Below are positions 45,527 to 54,021 of a DNA stretch of 64,000 nucleotides, piece by piece. The number at the start of each line of letters is the position of its first letter. Position 1 is the first letter of the stretch. A program made the translations under genes and the position numbers. Where the stretch lies: positions 372,001-436,000 of the forward strand of contig CAWBUQ010000004.1 of assembly GCA_963791995.1 (NCBI GenBank), read 5' to 3'. This DNA comes from Bog-473 sp963791995 (GTDB taxonomy: Bacteria > Actinomycetota > Acidimicrobiia > Acidimicrobiales > RAAP-2). A model generated the notes under the pieces. The model searched no databases, was not told the origin of the DNA, and worked only from the letters and a program-made list of their open reading frames with translations.

Positions 45527-47236
45527 ATGATCGAACCGGTGCCCATGCCTCCGGCCATTGAGATCGCTCGACGAGCGACGCTCCGCCCGATCAGTGACGT
45601 CGCTGCGGACATGGGGATCGCGCCCGACCTGCTCGAGCCCTACGGTCGGCACGTCGCCAAGGTCGGCCTCGGTGCAATCGAATCCTTGGCCGACCGGCCT
45701 CGCGCCCGATACGTCGTCGTCACCGCCGTCACCCCGACGCCGCTGGGCGAGGGGAAGACCACGACGACGGTTGGCCTGGGACAAGCGTTGGGGTGCATCG
45801 GGAAGCATGCGACGATCGCAATCCGCCAGGCCTCCATGGGTCCGACCTTTGGGATCAAGGGCGGCGCGGCGGGCGGCGGGTACAGCCAGGTGGTCCCCTT
45901 CGAGAACCTGAATCTCCACCTCACGGGCGACCTGCACGCGGTGACCGCGGCGAACAACCTGCTGGCCGCCATGGTGGACAACCACGTCTACAGCGGCAAC
46001 GCACTGGGACTGGACCCGCACGGCATCACGTGGCAGCGCGTGCTCGATGTCAACGACCGCTCGTTGCGCAGTATCGTCACCGGGCTCGGGACACAGCAAG
46101 ACGGCGTCCCCCGCCAAACGGGTTTCGATATCACGGCCGCGTCGGAGGTCATGGCGGTGCTGGCGCTGAGCCGGTCTCTCCACGACCTGCGCGCGCGGAT
46201 GGGCCGGATCGTCGTCGGCTACACGGAGTCTGGCGAGCCAGTCACCGCGGAGGAGTTGAAGGCGGCTGGAGCGATGACCGTCATCATCCGCGACGCCATC
46301 AAGCCCAACTTGTTGCAGACACTCGAGAACACACCGGTCCTCGTCCATGCGGGTCCGTTCGGGAACATCGCGCACGGCAACTCCTCGGTCGTCGCTGACC
46401 TCATCGGGATTCACGCCGGCGAATACCTCATTACCGAGGCTGGCTTCGGCTCGGACATGGGCGCCGAACGTTTCTTCAACATCAAGTGCCGCACGTCGGG
46501 ACTGACACCAGACGCGGCCGTCGTGGTGACCACGGTGCGGGCGATGAAGTTGCACTCAGGCCGCCACCGCGTTGTCGCCGGACGCCCGCTGCCTCCCGCC
46601 ATGCTCCGTCAGAATCCCGACGAGGTGCAGCTCGGTGCGGCCAATCTGCTGGCCCATCTGGCCATCGTGCGGCGGCACGGCGTCACGCCGGTCGTAGCCA
46701 TCAACGCGATGGAAGGCGATTTCGCATCCGAGCACGCGGCCATCAGGGAGATCGCCGATTCGGCCGGCGTCCGCTCTGCCGTGTGCACGCATTTCGCGGA
46801 CGGAGGGAAGGGCGCGGTCGAGCTTGCCGAAGCCGTCGTGGAGGCGACCGCCGAACCTGGGTCGTTCCGCATGCTCTATCCGGACAATGCCAGCCTGCGG
46901 GAGAAGATCGAGACGATTGCAACCGAGGTCTACGGGGCCGACGGCGTCGACTACCAGCCGGTGGCGGCCCGGCACCTCGACAACTACGAGCATGCCGGCT
47001 TCGGCACCATGCCCGTCTGTATCGCCAAGACCCACCTCTCCATCTCGTCAGATCCGACGCTCCTCGGTGCGCCACGGGGCTGGCGGTTGCCGGTGCGCGA
47101 GGCGCGGGCAAATGTGGGTGCGGGATTCGTCTATCTGGTCAGCGGCGACATGCGCACCATGCCGGGGCTCTCGCGTAGCCCGGCCGCCGAGCGGATCGAC
47201 ATCGACCAGGACGGCAACGTCGTGGGCCTGTACTGA
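45527..47236 (+). CDS. fhs: Formate-tetrahydrofolate ligase
   Basis: 569 aa, close to the usual 555-560. P-loop TPTPLGEGKTTTTVGLGQAL, substrate region RQASMGPTFGIKGGAAGGGY, VLVHAGPFGNIAHGNSS and EAGFGSDMGAE are diagnostic. ATG 45527 or 45545. Makes 10-formyl-THF from formate, THF and ATP. No Wood-Ljungdahl genes are present here, so a one-carbon assimilation role is assumed. Confidence 0.97.
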   Translation: MIEPVPMPPAIEIARRATLRPISDVAADMGIAPDLLEPYGRHVAKVGLGAIESLADRPRARYVVVTAVTPTPLGEGKTTTTVGLGQALGCIGKHATIAIRQASMGPTFGIKGGAAGGGYSQVVPFENLNLHLTGDLHAVTAANNLLAAMVDNHVYSGNALGLDPHGITWQRVLDVNDRSLRSIVTGLGTQQDGVPRQTGFDITAASEVMAVLALSRSLHDLRARMGRIVVGYTESGEPVTAEELKAAGAMTVIIRDAIKPNLLQTLENTPVLVHAGPFGNIAHGNSSVVADLIGIHAGEYLITEAGFGSDMGAERFFNIKCRTSGLTPDAAVVVTTVRAMKLHSGRHRVVAGRPLPPAMLRQNPDEVQLGAANLLAHLAIVRRHGVTPVVAINAMEGDFASEHAAIREIADSAGVRSAVCTHFADGGKGAVELAEAVVEATAEPGSFRMLYPDNASLREKIETIATEVYGADGVDYQPVAARHLDNYEHAGFGTMPVCIAKTHLSISSDPTLLGAPRGWRLPVREARANVGAGFVYLVSGDMRTMPGLSRSPAAERIDIDQDGNVVGLY

Positions 47237-47254
47237 AGATCGAGAAAGGCGCGT

Positions 47255-48490
47255 ATGGCCATCGACTTCACGCTTGCTCCTGAGCACGAGGAGATCAGAA
47301 GCCGGGTGCGCACCTTCATCCGCGAGACGGTGCAGCCGCGGATCGAGGGATTCGACGACGAAAACCGGGTCACGTCACGCCGCGAGTACCTCACGACCAT
47401 CCTCGAGCTGCGCGAGGAGGCCAAGCAGGCCGGCCTGTGGTTGCCGCACATGCCCGCCGAGTGGGGCGGCATGGGTCTCGGCCACGTCGAGCTCGCCATG
47501 GTGCAGGCGGAAGCAGGCAAGACCCGGCTGGGACCTTGGATCCTCAACTGCATGGCCCCCGACGAGGGCAACATGCACACGTTGTTGCACTGGGGTACCG
47601 ACGCGCAGAAGCAGAACTACCTGCGCCGCCTCTGTGAGGGCACGGCCATGTCGTGCTTCGCGATGACCGAGCCCGAGGTTGCGGGCTCGGACCCGACGCT
47701 CATCCAAACCCACGCGGAACGGGACGGGGAGGAGTGGGTGGTCAACGGCCACAAGTGGTTCATCTCGAATGCGCGTCGAGCCCAGTTCGCCATCCTCATT
47801 GCCCGGACCGAGCCTGACGTCCCACCCGGGTCGCGCGGGGCGAACACCGCCTTCATCGTCGACCTCCCGGTCGAGGGATGGAACGACGTGCGCGAGGTTG
47901 AGACGATGCACGGGTCAAGTGGTCATTCGGAGATCGTGATCGAGGATCTGCGTGTGCACGAGTCGCAGATCCTGGGCGGCCGCGGCAACGGTCACCAGCT
48001 GGGGCAATATCGCCTTGGTCCCGCCCGCCTGGCACACTGCATGCGCTGGATCGCCCAAGCCGAGACCGCGCTCGACATGATGGTGGACCGCTCGCTGCAC
48101 CGCTTCTCTCATGGATCGCTCCTCGCCGAGAAACAGGGTGTCCAGTGGCTGATCGCCGACTCGGCGATGGAGCTCTACCAGTGCAAACTGATGGTGCTCC
48201 ACGCGGCGTACAAGATCGACCGCGGCGACGACTTCCGAACGGAGGTCTCCATGGCCAAGCACTTCGTGGCCAACAGCCTGAACCGGATCGTCGACCGGGC
48301 CATGCAGGTGCACGGTGCGCTCGGCTATTCAACCGACACGCCGCTCGCCGGCATGCTGCAGCACGCTCGATGGGCCCGCCTGGCTGACGGCGCCGACGAG
48401 ATCCATCAGATGCGCATCGCGGAGCGCACCATTGCCGCCTACAGCGACACTGGCTCGACCTGGTCCGCCACCGGCGGGCTCCCGCTCTGA
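47255..48490 (+). CDS. Acyl-CoA dehydrogenase
   Basis: ATG 47255 after GAGAAAGG. 411 aa: helical N-domain, beta-domain FAMTEPEVAGSDPTLIQT and WVVNGHKWFISNA, C-terminal VDRAMQVHGALGYSTDTPLAG and ADGADEIHQMRIAERTIA. These fit long-chain/ACAD11-like dehydrogenases; the catalytic base would be in the DGADEI segment. FAD-dependent alpha,beta-oxidation of an acyl-CoA. Lies 18 bp after fhs. Confidence 0.93.
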   Translation: MAIDFTLAPEHEEIRSRVRTFIRETVQPRIEGFDDENRVTSRREYLTTILELREEAKQAGLWLPHMPAEWGGMGLGHVELAMVQAEAGKTRLGPWILNCMAPDEGNMHTLLHWGTDAQKQNYLRRLCEGTAMSCFAMTEPEVAGSDPTLIQTHAERDGEEWVVNGHKWFISNARRAQFAILIARTEPDVPPGSRGANTAFIVDLPVEGWNDVREVETMHGSSGHSEIVIEDLRVHESQILGGRGNGHQLGQYRLGPARLAHCMRWIAQAETALDMMVDRSLHRFSHGSLLAEKQGVQWLIADSAMELYQCKLMVLHAAYKIDRGDDFRTEVSMAKHFVANSLNRIVDRAMQVHGALGYSTDTPLAGMLQHARWARLADGADEIHQMRIAERTIAAYSDTGSTWSATGGLPL

Positions 48491-48493
48491 GCG

Positions 48494-48793
48494 ATGGGGT
48501 GCCTCTTTGCGCTCGTGGCCGCCATTTCGGCGCGGTTCGCCCTCTTCTTAGTGTGGCTGTTCACCGACCGCCTGAGCATCGCCTTCCGCTCCGGCTGGGA
48601 GGGCCTGCTCGGGTTCATCTTCTTGCCGTACGCGACGCTCTTCTACGCCCTCGTCTACGCGCCGGGGCGAGGCGTGGACGCCTTCGGTTGGTTCATCGTC
48701 GCCGTGGGAGTCCTGATCGACCTGTCGTCGCATGTCTTCGGATCGAGGGCACGCAGGCGGCGTTCGCGCCGGACCGCTCCTCAGTCCAGTTAG
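48494..48793 (+). CDS. Small membrane protein
   Basis: ATG 48494, 3 bp after the dehydrogenase stop. 99 aa with three hydrophobic segments (LFALVAAISARFALFLVW, GLLGFIFLPYATLFYALVY, GWFIVAVGVLIDLSSHV) and a basic C-terminus. Pattern recalls small actinobacterial integral proteins of unknown role. Stop overlaps that of tsaD. Confidence 0.75.
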   Translation: MGCLFALVAAISARFALFLVWLFTDRLSIAFRSGWEGLLGFIFLPYATLFYALVYAPGRGVDAFGWFIVAVGVLIDLSSHVFGSRARRRRSRRTAPQSS

Positions 48794-49788
48794 GCGAAGT
48801 GAAGGCGCAGGTCAGGCTCTGGCCCGAATCCGGAGTCGCTCGGACCCGCCGTCACCAGCTTGTGCCAGCCCGCCACGCCGATCATGGCCGCGTTGTCGGT
48901 CGCCATCGCCTGCGGAGGGATCAACAGGCGGGTGCCGAACTCGTCGGCGAGCGCCTGGGCGCGCGCCCGCAGGATCGGGCTCGCCGCCACTCCGCCGACA
49001 ATGGCGAGAGCGGTGTCACCGAACTCCTCGAGCGCCCGCCGGAGCTTGGCAACCAGCACGTCCATGCAGGCGGCCACGAACGATGCCGCCACGTCGGTCT
49101 CGGAGAACGTGGGATCGGCGCGCACGTGGTTGACCACGGCCGTCTTGAGGCCTGAGAACGAGAACGTGTAGCCCTCGGCGAGCATGGGCCGGGGAAAGCC
49201 CAGCACGTCGGTGCCCTCGGCGGCCAACCGGTCGAGCACCGGACCACCCGGGTAGCCGAGGCCGAGGAACCGAGCCACCTTGTCGTAGGCCTCGCCGATG
49301 GAGTCGTCCACGGTCTCGCCGAGGAGCTCGTAGTGGCCCGGCGCGACGGCGCGGGTCAGCATGCAGTGTCCACCCGACACCAGCAATGCCACCTGGGGAA
49401 AGGGGACGGCCGGATCGGCCAGGTACACGCTGGCCAGATGGCCCTCCAGGTGATTGACCCCGACCACCGGCACGCTCCAGCCCAGGGCGAGCGCTTTGGC
49501 CGTGGCGATACCCACGAGAAGCGCGCCGACCAGACCGGGTCCCGACGTCACCGCCACCCCCGCGAGCTCTGGCCCGGTGGCATTCGCCTCGGCCAGAGCC
49601 TGCGCGACGACAGGGGTGATGGTTTCGACGTGGGCGCGGCTCGCCAACTCGGGTACCACGCCCCCGAACGCTGCATGCAGGTCGACCTGGCTTGCCACGA
49701 CCGATGAGCGCACTGCAAGGTCCTCGTCGATGACGGCGGCAGCGGTCTCGTCGCACGAGGTCTCGATGGCCAGCAACAGACGGCTCAT
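48790..49788 (-). CDS. tsaD: tRNA N6-adenosine threonylcarbamoyltransferase
   Basis: 332 aa. ASKHA motifs LLAIETSCDETAAAV, VTSGPGLVGALLVG, metal ligands in VNHLEGHLASVY, LLVSGGHCMLTRA, YPGGPVLDRLA and PPQAMATDNAAMIGV. Transfers threonylcarbamoyl to A37 of ANN-decoding tRNAs. Its ATG overlaps the tsaC stop (ATGA). Confidence 0.97.
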   Translation of the reverse strand: MSRLLLAIETSCDETAAAVIDEDLAVRSSVVASQVDLHAAFGGVVPELASRAHVETITPVVAQALAEANATGPELAGVAVTSGPGLVGALLVGIATAKALALGWSVPVVGVNHLEGHLASVYLADPAVPFPQVALLVSGGHCMLTRAVAPGHYELLGETVDDSIGEAYDKVARFLGLGYPGGPVLDRLAAEGTDVLGFPRPMLAEGYTFSFSGLKTAVVNHVRADPTFSETDVAASFVAACMDVLVAKLRRALEEFGDTALAIVGGVAASPILRARAQALADEFGTRLLIPPQAMATDNAAMIGVAGWHKLVTAGPSDSGFGPEPDLRLHFA

Positions 49789-50414
49789 GGCGCGCCCACC
49801 AGCGTCGCGGTGATCTGCTCGCGGGTGATGGCACCCTCGCGCTCCACGACCGTCTCCTCGTAGCGCACGTTCACCAGCGTCGAAGGCACGTCGCTCAGGC
49901 GCCCACCGTCGACGACCAGGTCGATGGCGCCATCGAGCCTCTCGGCGACGTCTTCAGCCGTCAGCGGCGTTGGCGCGCCGTGCCTGTTCGCGCTCGTGAC
50001 CAGCAACACGCCGGTCTCGTTGAGCACGGACCGCAAGAACTCGTGGTCGGGGATGCGCACCGCCACCTCCTCGCGGCCCTCGAGCCATGCCGGCCTCGAT
50101 CCACCCAGGTCGAATCCGAAGGCCAAGGTGAGAGGCCCGGGCCACCAGCGCCGGGCCAGGGCGTGGGCGCCCGCGGTGAAATGGACGCCGAGGGCGTGGA
50201 CCTGCGTCAGCGACGCGGCGAGAACTGGCAGGTGCATGCCGACGGGGCGGCTCTTGAACCCGAAGACGGCGCGCACGGCATCGCCGTCCACAGGTCGTAC
50301 CGCGAGCCCGTAAACGGTGTCGGTCGGGAGCACGGCGACGCCGCCCCCGGTGAGGGTCTCGACGGCCATCCGGGTACCGGCCACGTCGGCAGGCGCCGTT
50401 CTCGTGGCGCTCAC
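49785..50414 (-). CDS. tsaC: Threonylcarbamoyl-AMP synthase (TsaC/Sua5/YrdC)
   Basis: 209 aa. VAVLPTDTVYGLAVRP, GFKSRPVGMHLPVLA, RRWWPGPLTLAFG, VAVRIPDHEFLR and LLVTSANRHGAP are the YrdC fold signatures. KSRP matches the Lys-rich substrate loop. Supplies TC-AMP to TsaD, whose gene is coupled directly downstream. Confidence 0.95.
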   Translation of the reverse strand: MSATRTAPADVAGTRMAVETLTGGGVAVLPTDTVYGLAVRPVDGDAVRAVFGFKSRPVGMHLPVLAASLTQVHALGVHFTAGAHALARRWWPGPLTLAFGFDLGGSRPAWLEGREEVAVRIPDHEFLRSVLNETGVLLVTSANRHGAPTPLTAEDVAERLDGAIDLVVDGGRLSDVPSTLVNVRYEETVVEREGAITREQITATLVGAP

Positions 50415-50445
50415 TGCGTGCTGCGGCTCCGGCCGGTGCGGCGGC

Positions 50446-50904
50446 TCAGAGCCGGAGCGGACGGACGGCCGAACCCACCAGCGCGGGATCGGATCGCCAG
50501 TCCACGCCCGGGACGTCGATGTACAGCTCGATCTCGTTGCCGTCGGGATCGAGGATGTAGAGGCTGTGCGTCACCGTGTGATCCGAGGCGCCCACGACTG
50601 TCGCGCCGGCCGCTTGCACGCTGGCCAGCGCGGCGCGCAGATCGTCGTCGTTGTCGCCCACATTCAGACCGAAGTGATAGAGGCCCACTCGTCGTCCCTG
50701 AGGGATCGGCGCGGCGTCGGCACCCACCTGAATGAGGAGCAGCTCGTGATGGGTGCGGCCCGAGGAGAAGGCGGCAGCGCCCATCGGTTCGTGGCCTGGT
50801 TCGGGGAGGATCTGGCGCCAGCCGAGCACGTCCCGGTAGAAGGCAGCCGAGCGGGCGACGTCGCGGACGTACAGCACCAGATGGCCCAGCTCACGGACGC
50901 TCAT
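50446..50904 (-). CDS. VOC-superfamily (glyoxalase-like) protein
   Basis: 152 aa. Two beta-alpha-beta units; metal ligands appear as His8 (ELGHLVLYVRD), HELLLIQ, LYHFGLNVGD and Glu in DPDGNEIELYID. Dioxygenase or lyase; substrate unknown. Overlaps the WS/DGAT stop by 4 bp (ATGA), so co-translated. Confidence 0.88.
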   Translation of the reverse strand: MSVRELGHLVLYVRDVARSAAFYRDVLGWRQILPEPGHEPMGAAAFSSGRTHHELLLIQVGADAAPIPQGRRVGLYHFGLNVGDNDDDLRAALASVQAAGATVVGASDHTVTHSLYILDPDGNEIELYIDVPGVDWRSDPALVGSAVRPLRL

Positions 50905-52520
50905 GCGCTCACGCTACCGGTCGTTCCCGCGTCGACGGCCGCCGCGTCACCCTCCGCATCCTCTGTGGCACCCCTTGAGCCGGCATCGTCCGCCGAGCTG
51001 GTCTCGCCGGCGCCCATGTTCCCGCCCGTGTTCCCGTTGCTGGTCGCGCTGCGGATCCAGTGCGCCGTCGGCGGCATACCGGGGCCTAGGTGGATCGGCA
51101 CGTCGAAGGGCTCGGACTCGAGTCCGGCGGCGTCCATGAGTTCGGTGAGCGCATGCGGGACGGCGGCGGCGATGTCCCACAGGCGCGGCACGGCCCGGGC
51201 GTCTGAGGCGAGCCCCCAGTAGAGGACGCCCTGGTAGCTCATGATGGTGATGTTGAGGCCCATGCCGTCCATCACCGGGCCGAGCGGGAACATGCCGAGG
51301 AGCTGGCTCCCCGCGAGATACAGCGGGAAGGCGGGTCCGGGGACATTGGAAACCACCAGGTTCGCCACCGGCCGGTGGTGCTCGGCCAGCTTCATCCCGG
51401 TGTAGAGGCGTGCCGCCGCCGCGAAAACGTTGGGCGTCGCGTGCTCGGCCCAATTCTGCAGCGTCGTCGCGCCGAGCGCCTTGTGCTCTTCCTTTGCTCC
51501 TTTTGTCCCCTCGTGGATCAGCTGGAGGCGCTCGAGGGGATCGTCGATGTGGCACGGGAGCTGCACGAACATCGCGGACACCTTGTTGGACCCCTTCAAC
51601 TCGGCGACGTCGGGAGTGACCGAAACCGGCACGACCGAGACGAGCGGGATCTCTGGCAGCTCGTCGCCCGCCAGGAGGTAGGTGCGCAGGGCGCCGGTGC
51701 ACATCGCCAAGACGACGTCGTTGACCGTCGTTCCCATCGCGTCCTTCAGGTTCTTGGCGTCGGCCAGGCTCGCCGCCGCGAAGGCGACGCGGCGACGCGC
51801 ATGGACGGCCACATTGATGGATGTGCGGGGTGCGGTCAGCGGGAGAGCCGCCTTGCCCGTGAGGCCCTGACGAATCCGGCGCACACCGAAAATGCTCTTG
51901 GTGGTGCGCAACACCATCCGTCCGATCTCAAAAGGTGTCATCAGGCTCGCCACCATCGCCTGGGACACCAATTCGAACCCCGAGGGGATGCGAGAGTCCA
52001 GCTGGCGTGCCGTGAGGTGCGCCGTCTCGTCGGGATCGGGCTCCAAGTCGAAGAGGACGCTGAGCAGCTCCGCGCCCGATACCCCGTCGATGGTGCTGTG
52101 GTGCATCTTGACGACCAGAGCGATCTTGCCGTCCTCGAGCCCCTCGACGATCCACATCTCCCACAGCGGGCGATCGCGATGGAGTTGGCGGCTGATCACG
52201 TCGGCCGCGAAGTCGCCCAGCTCGCGCATGCCACCCGGGGAAGGGAGGGCCGCCCGACGCAAATGGTTGTCGATATCGAACTCTGGATCATCGACCCAGA
52301 TGGGGTGACCCAGGCGGAGAGGGACCTCGACCAGGCGGCGCTGGAAAACCGGAGCGAGTGGGATGCGGTCGTTGATCAGCTGGCGGATGCGGCGAAACGA
52401 ATAGCCGCCGGGCACGGTCGAAGGGTCGAAGACAGCGGTCATCGCCACGTGCATGTGCAGGGTGGGCGTCTCCATGTACAAGAAGCTGGCGTCGAGTCCG
52501 GTCAGCCGTTCGGGGGTCAT
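50901..52520 (-). CDS. Wax ester synthase/diacylglycerol acyltransferase
   Basis: Start ATG 52520 after AAGGAG. 539 aa. Acyltransferase motif VKMHHSTIDGVSGAEL (HHxxxDG) at about residue 140, VNDVVLAMCTGALR, NLVVSNVPGPAFPLYLAG and GLNITIMSYQGVLYWGL. An acidic, Gly/Asn-rich tail of ~45 residues follows. Makes triacylglycerol or wax esters for storage. Divergent from a LipO/LipM-like esterase, as in Mycobacterium Rv1425-Rv1426c. Confidence 0.95.
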   Translation of the reverse strand: MTPERLTGLDASFLYMETPTLHMHVAMTAVFDPSTVPGGYSFRRIRQLINDRIPLAPVFQRRLVEVPLRLGHPIWVDDPEFDIDNHLRRAALPSPGGMRELGDFAADVISRQLHRDRPLWEMWIVEGLEDGKIALVVKMHHSTIDGVSGAELLSVLFDLEPDPDETAHLTARQLDSRIPSGFELVSQAMVASLMTPFEIGRMVLRTTKSIFGVRRIRQGLTGKAALPLTAPRTSINVAVHARRRVAFAAASLADAKNLKDAMGTTVNDVVLAMCTGALRTYLLAGDELPEIPLVSVVPVSVTPDVAELKGSNKVSAMFVQLPCHIDDPLERLQLIHEGTKGAKEEHKALGATTLQNWAEHATPNVFAAAARLYTGMKLAEHHRPVANLVVSNVPGPAFPLYLAGSQLLGMFPLGPVMDGMGLNITIMSYQGVLYWGLASDARAVPRLWDIAAAVPHALTELMDAAGLESEPFDVPIHLGPGMPPTAHWIRSATSNGNTGGNMGAGETSSADDAGSRGATEDAEGDAAAVDAGTTGSVSA

Positions 52521-52665
52521 CGACTCTCCTTGTCCCTGGTCCTGCGTCCTGCGTGTCGCTGCATCCCGCGCATACGCTCGCACCAACTCGGTGCTGGGGC
52601 AAACGAGAAAGTGCCCCGACCAGGGCGGATCTGCGGCGCAGCTTCCGACGCGGAATGATGGTGCG

Positions 52666-53934
52666 GTGCCGTACGCATTCCTGGCCGTGACCGTCGTCGG
52701 GGCTGCCGCCGTCGTGCTGGCCTATCGCCCGATCAGGCGGGAGCCCTTCAGCATCGTGAGCTTCAGCGCCGGGTGGATCGCTGGGGAGCTGGCCTTCCAG
52801 AACATCGTCTGGCAGGCGATCGCGACAGTCCTGTTCGTGACCTTCGGCGCCCTCGACGGGTGGGCGGGCTGGGTCGGGCTGGCCCTCGCCGCCGTGACGT
52901 GGGTGGGCCTGGCCGGTCTCGGTGTGGCCGGCCTGCGAGCGGGGAACGTCACCGCGGCAGCGCTCGACGAGGTGCGCAACCCGTCGTTTCCCGTCCCGAC
53001 CGAGCCCACCGCGCCCACCTGGGGCAGGTGGTGGCGCATCACCCGCGCCATCCCCTTCATGTCCCGCGCCGTCGAGACGACCACCGACGTCGACTACTGG
53101 GGTGACGGCATCCGGCCCCATCGCCTCGACATCTACCGCTCCCGCCTGGCACCCCCCGACAAGGCGCCGGTCATGGTGTACGTGCATGGCGGAGCATGGA
53201 TGATCGGGGACAAGCGCGAGCAGGGAAAGCCCATGATGTTCGAGCTGGTCGCGAGGGGTTGGGTCTGCGTGGCCATCAATTACCGGCTGAGCCCGAAGGC
53301 CACCTGGCCCGACCACATCGTCGACGTCAAGCGCGCGGTGGCGTGGGTCAAAGAACACATCGCCGAGTACGGGGGCGACCCCTCGTTCGTGGCGGTCAGC
53401 GGCGGGTCCGCCGGCGGGCATCTCTGTGCGCTGCACGCATTGAGCGCCGGCGACGCCCGGTTCCAGCCCGGCTTCGAGGAGAAGGACACGTCGGTGCAGG
53501 CCTGCGTCCCCTTCTACGGGGTCATGGACCTGACCAGCTCTGCGGAGGCATCCCGCTTCGGCACGGGTCTGGTAGAGATGCTCGAGAAGAAGGTCATGAA
53601 GGAAAAGGAGTCCGAGCACCCCGACCTCTTCAGCGATGCGTCACCGACCTTGCGCGTCCGCCCTGATGCACCCCCGTTCTTCGTCCTCCAGGGGGTCAAC
53701 GACACCCTCGTTCCCGTCGAGACCGCCCGAACCTTTGTGTCCCGCCTGCGCGCCGTCTCCCGCCAGCCGGTGGCCTACGCCGAATTGCCCCTGGCCCAAC
53801 ATGCGTTCGACGTCCTGGCCTCGCTCCGTTGCCAGGCCACGACCTCGGCGGTCGGTGACTTCTTGGAGGCCGCCCGGCGCGCTGCCGCCCGGGCCGGCGG
53901 ACCCGGGAGCGATATCCGGACGAAAAGTTTCTGA
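52666..53934 (+). CDS. Membrane-anchored alpha/beta-hydrolase esterase (LipO/LipM-like)
   Basis: GTG 52666. Three N-terminal hydrophobic helices (FLAVTVVGAAAVVLAY; ELAFQNIVWQAIATVLFV; WVGLALAAVTWVGLAG) precede a hormone-sensitive-lipase-type domain: oxyanion VYVHGGAWMIGDK, nucleophile AVSGGSAGGHLCALHAL, acid GVNDTLVPVE and His in LAQHAFDVLAS. 422 aa. Its role beside WS/DGAT is probably lipid or ester turnover at the membrane. Confidence 0.92.
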   Translation: MPYAFLAVTVVGAAAVVLAYRPIRREPFSIVSFSAGWIAGELAFQNIVWQAIATVLFVTFGALDGWAGWVGLALAAVTWVGLAGLGVAGLRAGNVTAAALDEVRNPSFPVPTEPTAPTWGRWWRITRAIPFMSRAVETTTDVDYWGDGIRPHRLDIYRSRLAPPDKAPVMVYVHGGAWMIGDKREQGKPMMFELVARGWVCVAINYRLSPKATWPDHIVDVKRAVAWVKEHIAEYGGDPSFVAVSGGSAGGHLCALHALSAGDARFQPGFEEKDTSVQACVPFYGVMDLTSSAEASRFGTGLVEMLEKKVMKEKESEHPDLFSDASPTLRVRPDAPPFFVLQGVNDTLVPVETARTFVSRLRAVSRQPVAYAELPLAQHAFDVLASLRCQATTSAVGDFLEAARRAAARAGGPGSDIRTKSF

Positions 53935-53946
53935 CGTAGAGTCAGA
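53930..53946. promoter_or_regulatory. Dyad at the esterase stop, upstream of livK2
   Basis: TCTGAC-GTAGA-GTCAGA is a perfect 6-bp inverted repeat overlapping the TGA of the esterase, 75 bp before the binding-protein start. Its GACGT...GTCAGA resembles the site at 6324-6339 with one base less in the centre. Confidence 0.45.
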
Positions 53947-54021
53947 TCCCAAATCGTGACCCCCCACCCCGCCTGGACGGCGGGCCCCGGCGGGGGGTGC
54001 CGCAGACCAGAAGGGGTGGCA

